A stretch of DNA of 5,962 nucleotides, taken from assembly GCA_945221685.1 (NCBI GenBank), contig CALYNN010000101.1, positions 1 to 5,962 on the forward strand, read 5' to 3'. This stretch comes from an uncultured Clostridia bacterium (GTDB lineage: Bacteria; Bacillota; Clostridia; Oscillospirales; Acutalibacteraceae). The notes under the pieces are model-generated. The model made no database searches, was not told where the DNA came from, and saw only the letters and a program-made list of their open reading frames with translations. Made by a program: the position numbers and the translations under genes. How positions within the stretch are numbered: position 1 is the stretch's first letter; each line of letters opens with the position of its first letter. Positions 1-5,313 of the stretch are shown here, piece by piece.

Positions 1-161
1 GACAGGTTCTTTCTTATGTAACTAAGGAAGATGTTGTTAAAAAGCTTTTTGATGAAATTGCTCCCAAGTATGCAGATAGAAACGGTGGTTACTGCCGTAT
101 TATCAAAACAGGCCCTCGCAGAGGCGATGCTGCAGAAATGTGCATTATCGAGCTTGTTTAA
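1..161 (+). CDS. rplQ: 50S ribosomal protein L17, C-terminal part
   Basis: The gene begins before the window. The first complete codon is at base 3 and 52 residues are visible before the TAA at 159-161. The visible part contains KKLFDEIAPKYADRNGGYC, then RIIKTGPRRGDAAEMCIIELV split from it here only for length. The GGY-RI-K-G-R-GD-A-M-IELV pattern is the conserved C-terminus of bacterial L17, which binds 23S rRNA in the large subunit near the exit tunnel. In most bacteria rplQ follows rpoA and is the last gene of the S10/spc/alpha ribosomal gene series. The strong terminator 20 bases downstream fits that end-of-cluster position, so the genes that follow form a separate accessory region. Recognition is by family pattern, and the call is firm. 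Confidence 0.96.
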   Translation, partial: QVLSYVTKEDVVKKLFDEIAPKYADRNGGYCRIIKTGPRRGDAAEMCIIELV

Positions 162-180
162 GATAATATAATAAATCATT

Positions 181-208
181 AAAAGCGGTGCTTCGGCACC
201 GCTTTTTT
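181..208 (+). terminator. Rho-independent terminator of the ribosomal operon
   Basis: A perfect hairpin, AGCGGTGC (184-191) with GCACCGCT (196-203), is closed by a UUCG tetraloop with C-G closing pair (192-195). It is extended by AAA/TTT pairs and followed by a T run ending at 208. The C(UUCG)G loop is an exceptionally stable form. It should isolate the ribosomal operon from the envelope genes downstream. Confidence 0.95.
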
Positions 209-271
209 GAATATCTTTTATCGCTCGCGAAACAAAAACACATCAGCCTCTAAAAAAAAGATATATACTGC

Positions 272-300
272 TTGTCATTTTTCTAAATATATGATATATT
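272..300 (+). promoter_or_regulatory. Candidate housekeeping promoter before the glycosyltransferase
   Basis: TTGTCA (272-277) and TATATT (295-300) are separated by 17 bases, which fits a vegetative sigma-A promoter (consensus TTGACA-17-TATAAT). Initiation would fall near 307 and leave a leader of about 90 nt to the ATG at 397. The surroundings are AT-rich, so a chance match is possible. The region from 209 to 271 shows nothing else recognisable. Confidence 0.5.
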
Positions 301-333
301 TAAAAGAGTATTACTGCGATTATAATAATCATT

Positions 334-364
334 TGTCACAATTTACAGAATGTGAAAACATATA
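334..364 (+). promoter_or_regulatory. Candidate ECF-type promoter: TGTCACA-N17-ACATATA (site 1)
   Basis: TGTCACA lies at 334-340 and ACATATA at 358-364, with 17 bases between them. The same two blocks at the same spacing occur before the sigma factor gene (4579-4609), and a relaxed copy lies before the second membrane protein gene (2980-3010). TGTCACA is the known -35 element of ECF41-group sigma factors, but the CGTC -10 element of that group is absent here. If this is a promoter, transcription would start around 370, leaving a short leader that contains the AGGAGA site and the ATG at 397. Confidence 0.5.
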
Positions 365-384
365 AATACAGACAAAAAATAAAC

Positions 385-390
385 AGGAGA
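385..390 (+). promoter_or_regulatory. Ribosome binding site fixing the glycosyltransferase start
   Basis: AGGAGA at 385-390 sits 6 bases before the ATG at 397. The in-frame ATG at 391 directly abuts it and is too close. The in-frame GTG at 352 has no Shine-Dalgarno sequence. The site therefore selects 397 as the start. Confidence 0.85.
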
Positions 391-396
391 ATGATT

Positions 397-1335
397 ATGC
401 TATCTTTGGTAATTCCTTGCTATAACGAGGAAGAAAATGTTGAAAATTTTTATAATGAAACAGTGAAAGCCTTTAAGGGAAAAATCGAAAGCTATGAGTT
501 TGTTTTTGTTGATGACGGAAGTAAGGACAAAACTCTTGAAAGGCTTCATAAGCTTGTAAGTGAAAAAACAGAAAATATCCAGGTGCTTTCCTTTAGCAGA
601 AATTTCGGCAAGGAATCGGCAATCTATGCGGGACTCAATAATGCAAGGGGAGATTATGCCTGCATTATTGACGCTGACCTTCAGCAAAGGCCTGAGGTTG
701 TTGTTGAAATGATGGATATAATTACAAATAACAGTGATGTGGACTGCGTTACCGCTTATCAAGAAAAGCGCAGAGAAAGCAAGATTATGTCTGCTTTCAA
801 ATCTTCATTTTACAAAATTATTAACCGTGTGTCCGATGTGGATTTTGTTAACGGCGCATCGGATTTCCGTCTGATGAACAGGGCAATGATAGATGCCGTT
901 ATTAATATGGGCGAGTATCACAGATTTTCAAAGGGCATATTCAGCTTTGTAGGCTTTAATACGCAGTATATTCCCTATGTTGCCGCGGAAAGAGAAAACG
1001 GAGAATCTAAATGGAGCTTTGTAAAGCTGTTAAAATATGCCTTTGAGGGTATTGTATCCTTTACCTCTTTTCCCTTGAAGCTTGCTTCATATACCGGCAT
1101 TATTTCATCTGTTATTTCCGTTATTTATCTCTTGGTTGTAGTTATTCAAAAGTTAGCCTTCGGAATTAATGTTCCCGGCTATGCAACAATAGTAGTTCTC
1201 CTTTTGCTCTTAGGCGGGCTGCAGCTTTTCTGCCTTGGCATTTTAGGCGAGTATCTTGCAAAGGTTTACGACCAGGTTAAAAACAGACCGATATATATTC
1301 TCAAAGAGCATATTACAAACAGTGATAACAAATGA
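397..1335 (+). CDS. GT2 polyprenyl-phosphate glycosyltransferase (GtrB/DPM1-like), membrane-anchored
   Basis: This 312-residue protein belongs to the DPM1/GtrB/ArnC-like branch of glycosyltransferase family 2. Members move a sugar from a nucleotide sugar onto undecaprenyl phosphate at the cytoplasmic face, giving a lipid-linked donor for use outside the cell. In order it shows LSLVIPCYNEEENV (2-15), the nucleotide-binding VDDGSKDKT (38-46), the metal-binding DADLQ (92-96), the VNGASDFRLM acceptor-loop motif (151-160) and GESKWSF (202-208). Two membrane helices follow at about 232-253 and 262-287, then the typical LGEYLAKVYDQVKNRP tail. Length matches the usual 305-330. DADLQ is followed by QRPE rather than the common DPPE, so the first proline is lost. 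The start is set by the AGGAGA site; an in-frame GTG at 352 would add 15 residues of non-family sequence. The next gene begins 70 bases on with no terminator between, so the two are probably co-transcribed. The sugar and final acceptor cannot be read from sequence. Confidence 0.92.
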   Translation: MLSLVIPCYNEEENVENFYNETVKAFKGKIESYEFVFVDDGSKDKTLERLHKLVSEKTENIQVLSFSRNFGKESAIYAGLNNARGDYACIIDADLQQRPEVVVEMMDIITNNSDVDCVTAYQEKRRESKIMSAFKSSFYKIINRVSDVDFVNGASDFRLMNRAMIDAVINMGEYHRFSKGIFSFVGFNTQYIPYVAAERENGESKWSFVKLLKYAFEGIVSFTSFPLKLASYTGIISSVISVIYLLVVVIQKLAFGINVPGYATIVVLLLLLGGLQLFCLGILGEYLAKVYDQVKNRPIYILKEHITNSDNK

Positions 1336-1392
1336 AAAAGTAGTTTTTTAAATACAAGAAAATAATTACCTATTGTTATTTTCGGAAGGGAA

Positions 1393-1397
1393 AAGGA
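1393..1397 (+). promoter_or_regulatory. Ribosome binding site of the first membrane protein gene
   Basis: AAGGA at 1393-1397 lies 8 bases before the ATG at 1406. It favours this ATG over the in-frame TTG at 1373, which has no such site. The resulting protein length (494) also matches the downstream paralogue (493). Confidence 0.8.
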
Positions 1398-1405
1398 AAG
1401 CAAAA

Positions 1406-2890
1406 ATGACTGACAGCGTAAAAAAACTAAAAACAAAAGGAACTCCCGTATATGCAGTTTATCTACTAATATTTATACTGCTTCTTTTTCTTTGCTATCT
1501 GTTTCCTTATACGGTTGATGATTGGGCATGGGGAGGCCCCGTAGGAATTGAAAGGCTTAATAACTGGTTTGCGGATTACAGCGGCAGGTATGCAGGTAAT
1601 CTTATTGTGCTTGCGCTTACACGGTCTAATTTACTGAAAACAGTTACTATGGCTTTGGTTGATACAGGCATTATTGTTTTGCTAAACGAGCTTACAGGCA
1701 GAAACCGCCTTGGGTTTTGGCTTATAACTACCTCAATGGTTCTTATGCCAACGCAGATTTTGCGTCAGGTTATTCCGTGGACAAGCGGCTTTGCCAATTA
1801 CACCGTTTCAATTTTTCTTACTCTTATATACATTTATGAGGTAAGAAATTTATATACCCAATGTCCCGATAACAGTATAAAGAAAAGTATTCCCTTACTG
1901 CTTCTCGGCTTCGGCGGTGCTATGATAGTTGAGCATGTTACCTTTTATAATGCCGTTCTCGGCGCGTGGGTAATATTTTATGTTGCGTTAAAATACCGAA
2001 AGGTCAGAATTCAGCATATAGCGTATTTTGCAGGTACGGCGGCAGGAACCCTGCTGATGCTCAGTAACGGCGCATATGCAAATACTGCCAAGGGCGAAGA
2101 CTTTTACAGGTCTGTGGCTAAAACAGGTATTCTGGAAAAAGCATATACAAACTTTACTGAATTTATAATGACAAACGGCTTTTTCTTTTGCTGCGTTGTT
2201 GTTTTGCTTACGACTCTTGTATGTGCCGCTTTAGCTGTCAGCACCGTAAAAAAGGCAGGTAAGCTTCAAAATATAATCTGCTTTACCGCACTTGCTCCCA
2301 TGCTGGCTTATTCCGCAATTAGCTGGATATTCTGTATCCGTATTTATGTAAAGAATTATTCTATTAGCGAAAAATGGTATATTGCAGTTGCCGCGGCTAC
2401 TGTAATTTATGTTCTTTCACTGTTTGCTTTTATTGCCTTTGCGGCAGTAGATAAGATTGCTAAAATCAAGCTGTTGTTTGTTTTTTGCAGTATTTTTGTT
2501 GTAATGCTTCCTTTGCTTATTGTTTCACCTATAAACAGCCGTTGTCTGTTTGCATCTTATGTGTTTGAGGTTTATTTGATAGCAGAGCTTTTCAACAGTA
2601 TTGATGACGGCTTTAAGAAAAAAATGGACACGCTTTCAGTGTTGTTTATTATGATAAGTATGTGCGGAATGATTATCCTGTTCAGTGTATATACCGATAT
2701 TCACAATGCCGACTGCGAAAGAATCGAAAGGGCGAGAGAGGAATCCAAAACAAGTCAGGTAATTGAGGTTAAGGATTTACCCCACAGAAAATATGTTTGG
2801 GGCAGCGAATTAAGTCACGATATGTGGAAGGACCGATACAAGCAGTTTTACGGCATCGACGAAAATGTTGAAATCATCGGTACAAAATAG
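1406..2890 (+). CDS. Polytopic membrane protein, GT-C/DUF6056-like, copy 1
   Basis: This 494-residue integral membrane protein has roughly 11-12 hydrophobic segments. A Lys-rich N-terminus precedes the first helix (about 15-34). The stretch FPYTVDDWAWGGP (33-45) follows at the outer face, then YSGRYAGNLI (58-67), LRQVIPWTSGFANYT (119-133), VEHVTFYN (175-182), QHIAYFAGTAAGTL (203-216) and SPINSRCLF (374-382). A paired acidic motif just after the first helix is where GT-C glycosyltransferases keep catalytic or metal-binding acidic residues. The overall look matches DUF6056-type proteins of Clostridia, whose function is not established to my knowledge. A hydrophilic tail of about 64 residues (431-494) ends in FYGIDENVEIIG. 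The gene lies 70 bases after the lipid-linked sugar synthase, which suggests it uses that donor to modify an envelope polymer; this is inference. A terminator follows. Alternatives are a polymerase, ligase or transporter of glycans. Confidence 0.72.
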   Translation: MTDSVKKLKTKGTPVYAVYLLIFILLLFLCYLFPYTVDDWAWGGPVGIERLNNWFADYSGRYAGNLIVLALTRSNLLKTVTMALVDTGIIVLLNELTGRNRLGFWLITTSMVLMPTQILRQVIPWTSGFANYTVSIFLTLIYIYEVRNLYTQCPDNSIKKSIPLLLLGFGGAMIVEHVTFYNAVLGAWVIFYVALKYRKVRIQHIAYFAGTAAGTLLMLSNGAYANTAKGEDFYRSVAKTGILEKAYTNFTEFIMTNGFFFCCVVVLLTTLVCAALAVSTVKKAGKLQNIICFTALAPMLAYSAISWIFCIRIYVKNYSISEKWYIAVAAATVIYVLSLFAFIAFAAVDKIAKIKLLFVFCSIFVVMLPLLIVSPINSRCLFASYVFEVYLIAELFNSIDDGFKKKMDTLSVLFIMISMCGMIILFSVYTDIHNADCERIERAREESKTSQVIEVKDLPHRKYVWGSELSHDMWKDRYKQFYGIDENVEIIGTK

Positions 2891-2920
2891 ACTGTTCCTA
2901 ATGTTAAACCGAATAAAGCT

Positions 2921-2957
2921 AAAAGCAAGACCTTATAAATCAAGGCCTTGCTTTTTT
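2921..2957 (+). terminator. Rho-independent terminator after membrane protein copy 1
   Basis: The 14-nt arms at 2921-2934 (AAAAGCAAGACCTT) and 2942-2955 (AAGGCCTTGCTTTT) pair with a single A-C mismatch around a 7-nt loop, and the T run continues to 2957. It closes the glycosyltransferase plus copy 1 unit and separates the two paralogues into different transcripts. Confidence 0.9.
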
Positions 2958-2979
2958 GTTTATATAATGACTTCTTTTT

Positions 2980-3010
2980 TGTCACAAATTTTGATAAGCA
3001 TATACCAATA
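2980..3010 (+). promoter_or_regulatory. Candidate ECF-type promoter: TGTCACA-N17-ACCAATA (site 2)
   Basis: TGTCACA lies at 2980-2986. After the same 17-base gap, ACCAATA (3004-3010) agrees at 5 of 7 positions with the ACATATA of sites 1 and 3. It lies 22 bases past the T run of the preceding terminator and 77 bases before the ATG at 3088, a natural place for the promoter of copy 2. No convincing vegetative promoter is visible in this interval. The downstream half is degenerate, so confidence is lower than for the other two sites. Confidence 0.42.
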
Positions 3011-3027
3011 TTATGTAGCCTAAAATA

Positions 3028-3060
3028 ATATCGGTTACCATATCGGCTTTTGTATGTCGG
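3028..3060 (+). repeat. Short direct repeats ATATCGG/ATGTCGG in the leader of copy 2
   Basis: ATATCGG occurs at 3028-3034 and again at 3040-3046, and ATGTCGG at 3054-3060, spaced 12 and 14 bases apart. They lie between the candidate promoter and the ribosome binding site. They could be binding sites for a regulator or chance. No function can be assigned. Confidence 0.3.
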
Positions 3061-3073
3061 AATTTAAAATCAA

Positions 3074-3079
3074 AAAGGA
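3074..3079 (+). promoter_or_regulatory. Ribosome binding site of membrane protein copy 2
   Basis: AAAGGA at 3074-3079 lies 8 bases before the ATG at 3088. This is the same sequence type and spacing as at copy 1, so the start is well supported. Confidence 0.8.
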
Positions 3080-3087
3080 TTTATATT

Positions 3088-4569
3088 ATGAACAGAAAAT
3101 TACACTTAAGCAAAAATTTTAAATCAGCCGCAATAGGCTATGCGGTAATATTTGTGCTACTGCTTTGTCTTTGCTATCTTTTTCCTTATACAGGTGATGA
3201 TTGGGCGTGGGGCGGTCCTATCGGTATCGAAAGGCTTAATAACCGATTTGATAATTACAGCGGCAGATATGTCGGAAATCTTATTGTGCTTGCGCTTACA
3301 AGGTCTAATATTCTTAAGGCTGTTGTAATGGCACTTTGTCTTACGGGTATTGTAATGCTTGTTAACAAGCTGACAGGCGAGGAAAAAAACGGAATTTTTT
3401 TAATAAGCGCCGTTTTGTTATATATGCCGGTTACTCTTTTACGGCAGGCGATTGTGTGGACAAGCGGCTTTTCAAACTATACAACATCAATTTTTCTAAC
3501 GCTGATTTATATTTATTATACCCGTAATATTTATTCATCAAGTGTGCCTAAATATCCGCTGTGGCATATAGCACCTCTTTGCCTGCTTGGCTTTGTAAAT
3601 ACATTAATTGTGGAGCATATTACCGTATATAATATATTGCTTTCGCTTTATGTGACAGTCTATGCTTTAATTAGATTTAAAAGGGCTTTTGTTCAGCACA
3701 TAGCCTATTTAGCAGGAGCCGTAGCAGGCACCTTAACAATGCTTTCAAATCCTGTTTATAAATCAGTTTTAAACGGCGACGATAAGTACAGAACTATCGG
3801 AAGCGGCGGCTTAGGCGAAATTGTATTAAAGGCCGGAAAGGCTTATTTTGATACGGTTATGCCCGAGGGATTTTTAAATAACTTCGTGCTGAATTTATTT
3901 CTTGCAGCTGTGTGCATAGCTGTTTGGTATTGCGTAAAAGACAGACTGTCAAATAAATCGAGAGTGATAGGCGGAATGTCGCTGGCAGTAATTGTTATGT
4001 ATGCCTCTCTTTCTCTTATGAATAGAGTCGGCAGTGTTGATGCAACAGGAGCCCTTGTCTATGCCCTGGGAGGAGCAACGGCAATCTATATTTTGGCAGT
4101 ATTTATTTTTTTAATTATTTTGCCCTTTGCGGCACAGGAAAAGGCAAAGCTTCTTTTTATTTTCGGAAGCACCGGTTGTATGATTGCTCCGTTGTTAGTT
4201 GTTACACCTATCGGAAGCAGATGCTTTTTTGCACCGTATGTAATGATTTTGCTTCTTGCAATGGAGCTGTATTCCAATATAGACGAGGCCGTAAAAGCAA
4301 AGGCGTCGTTGCTTACAAGATCGGCGGCATTGGCATCTGTTGCGGCAATAGTATTTCTGTTTTATATATATTCAACAATTTACAGTGCAAACATATCTCG
4401 AGTAGAAAAGGCTCGTGAGGATTCTGTTAAGCAGAGCGTTGTTGAGGTTTGTCGGCTACCCTATAAAAAATATGTGTGGTGCAGTGATGTTGATAAGGAG
4501 ATTTGGGCAAAAAGATTTAAGCAGTTTAACGGTATTGATGAAAATGTAAAAATAATCGGCAAAAAATAA
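3088..4569 (+). CDS. Polytopic membrane protein, GT-C/DUF6056-like, copy 2 (tandem paralogue)
   Basis: This 493-residue multi-helix membrane protein aligns with the upstream copy over its whole length with few gaps. Residues 28-74 match residues 29-75 of copy 1 at 41 of 47 positions, including FPYTGDDWAWGGP and YSGRYVGNLI. Also kept are LRQAIVWTSGFSNYT (118-132), VEHITVYN (175-182), QHIAYLAG (203-210), TPIGSRCFF (373-381) and the tail FNGIDENVKIIG (480-491), where 20 of the last 34 residues are identical. The stretch from about 222 to 345 has diverged strongly, including the loop after helix 7. This pattern fits a duplicated enzyme that keeps its catalytic face while changing its acceptor or donor specificity, which is inference. 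Unlike copy 1 it stands behind a terminator and has its own candidate promoter. No GC-rich hairpin is seen after its stop, so readthrough into the sigma factor gene is possible. Biochemical function is unknown. Confidence 0.72.
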   Translation: MNRKLHLSKNFKSAAIGYAVIFVLLLCLCYLFPYTGDDWAWGGPIGIERLNNRFDNYSGRYVGNLIVLALTRSNILKAVVMALCLTGIVMLVNKLTGEEKNGIFLISAVLLYMPVTLLRQAIVWTSGFSNYTTSIFLTLIYIYYTRNIYSSSVPKYPLWHIAPLCLLGFVNTLIVEHITVYNILLSLYVTVYALIRFKRAFVQHIAYLAGAVAGTLTMLSNPVYKSVLNGDDKYRTIGSGGLGEIVLKAGKAYFDTVMPEGFLNNFVLNLFLAAVCIAVWYCVKDRLSNKSRVIGGMSLAVIVMYASLSLMNRVGSVDATGALVYALGGATAIYILAVFIFLIILPFAAQEKAKLLFIFGSTGCMIAPLLVVTPIGSRCFFAPYVMILLLAMELYSNIDEAVKAKASLLTRSAALASVAAIVFLFYIYSTIYSANISRVEKAREDSVKQSVVEVCRLPYKKYVWCSDVDKEIWAKRFKQFNGIDENVKIIGKK

Positions 4570-4578
4570 AAAATTTTC

Positions 4579-4609
4579 TGTCACAAAAATGAAATTTGCC
4601 GCACATATA
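4579..4609 (+). promoter_or_regulatory. Candidate ECF-type autoregulatory promoter: TGTCACA-N17-ACATATA (site 3)
   Basis: TGTCACA (4579-4585) and ACATATA (4603-4609) are separated by 17 bases, identical in both blocks and in spacing to site 1. The position upstream of the sigma factor gene suits autoregulation, which is common for ECF sigma factors. The leader would be about 100 nt. The rest of 4570-4716 is AT-rich and shows no GC hairpin and no convincing vegetative promoter. Confidence 0.5.
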
Positions 4610-4716
4610 TATTAAAGCATAATGCATATATTGACAAAGTATGTTATTTATGTTTTCTTATTATTACGGAATATTATTATTTTTACAAATTTCAGAAAAG
4701 AGTAAAGCGCTTTATT

Positions 4717-5313
4717 ATGACGACGGCAGAAAACAATAAAAAAGACATAGAAAAAATCATCAGCGAATGTGAGCGTTACAGGCAACAGCTTATATGCTAC
4801 TGCCTTCATTACGATTGTACTGTTGATGAGGCGGAGGATTGCGTCTCGCAGGCGTTTGAGGCAATGCTCGAAAGCCTGACAAAAAATATTGAAATAAAAA
4901 GTCCGAGAGCCTGGCTTTATAAGGTAACTCTTGTGCAGGTGCGAAAGCTTGAAAAGCAAAAGGCAAAGGAAAAAATATTTGAATTTACAGATAGTGACGA
5001 AAAGCAGCAGGTTATCGACAGTATTGCCGAAAGCGTTGATTTCTGTAACGAGCTGGTAACGGAAAGCGCAATAAATCAGTGCGCCGTCAAAATAATTTCT
5101 CGGCTTGACAGCAACGAAAGGCGTTTGTATCTGCTTTACTACCGCAAGGGTAAGCCTTATAAGGAGATTGCAAAGGTACTTGATATTACCGAGGTCAGCG
5201 TAAGAAAGCGAAGCGAAAGGCTGAAGAAAAAGCTCCACAGGCTGATTAAAGAATACGGCGACGAAATATACATACTTGATAACACGCGAAAGGGAGGTGC
5301 AGGTAATGAATAA
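4717..5313 (+). CDS. ECF-type RNA polymerase sigma factor
   Basis: This 198-residue protein has the two-domain layout of an extracytoplasmic-function sigma factor, which directs RNA polymerase to a small set of stress or envelope genes. Region 2 spans about 16-85, with the DEAEDCVSQAFEAML helix (37-51, the counterpart of the usual DAEDLVQETF) and PRAWLYKV (63-70). A charged linker (about 86-118) leads to region 4 at about 119-180. There LDSNERRLYLLYY is followed by the helix-turn-helix YKEIAKVLDITEVSVRKR (148-165) and a basic recognition stretch. The C-terminus is slightly longer than the minimum. The ATG at 4717 has only a weak purine tract (AAGAG, 4698-4702) 14 bases upstream, so translation may be poor. 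The stop overlaps the next start by 8 nt, which suggests translational coupling to a probable anti-sigma factor. A TGTCACA element upstream suggests autoregulation. The ECF subgroup cannot be fixed by eye. Confidence 0.9.
   Translation: MTTAENNKKDIEKIISECERYRQQLICYCLHYDCTVDEAEDCVSQAFEAMLESLTKNIEIKSPRAWLYKVTLVQVRKLEKQKAKEKIFEFTDSDEKQQVIDSIAESVDFCNELVTESAINQCAVKIISRLDSNERRLYLLYYRKGKPYKEIAKVLDITEVSVRKRSERLKKKLHRLIKEYGDEIYILDNTRKGGAGNE
5291..5298 (+). promoter_or_regulatory. Strong ribosome binding site inside the end of the sigma gene
   Basis: AGGGAGGT at 5291-5298 lies 7 bases before the ATG at 5306 and within the last codons of the sigma factor gene. It is much stronger than the sigma gene's own site. 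This would favour production of the membrane partner in at least equal amount to the sigma factor, as expected for an anti-sigma factor. Confidence 0.85.

Noticed and set aside
352..396. In-frame GTG start for the glycosyltransferase, adding 15 residues
   Set aside because: It has no Shine-Dalgarno sequence, the added residues do not resemble the family N-terminus, and the stretch overlaps the candidate promoter block at 358-364. The AGGAGA at 385-390 points to the ATG at 397.
400..762. 120-codon minus-strand open frame opposite the glycosyltransferase
   Set aside because: It overlaps the conserved GT2 catalytic motifs on the other strand and shows no family features of its own.
1358..1383. 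Inverted repeat GAAAATAA/TTATTTTC between the glycosyltransferase and membrane protein copy 1
   Set aside because: Stem is almost entirely A-T, has a 10-nt loop and is not followed by a T run. It is not a credible terminator.
1373..1405. In-frame TTG start for membrane protein copy 1
   Set aside because: A good ribosome binding site lies downstream of it and matches the ATG at 1406, and the paralogue has no equivalent extension.
3651..3657. TGTCACA on the minus strand inside membrane protein copy 2
   Set aside because: It lies in coding sequence, and no AC..ATA block follows at 17 bases on that strand; the corresponding bases read ATTATAT. It serves as a chance-hit control.
4610..4635. Palindrome GCATAATGC flanked by ATATAT tracts
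   Set aside because: Only 4-bp arms match; the flanking agreement is just AT-rich simple sequence.
4631..4636. Perfect TTGACA upstream of the sigma factor gene as a housekeeping -35
   Set aside because: At spacings of 15-19 bases there are only poor -10 sequences such as TTTCTT, so no promoter pair can be supported.
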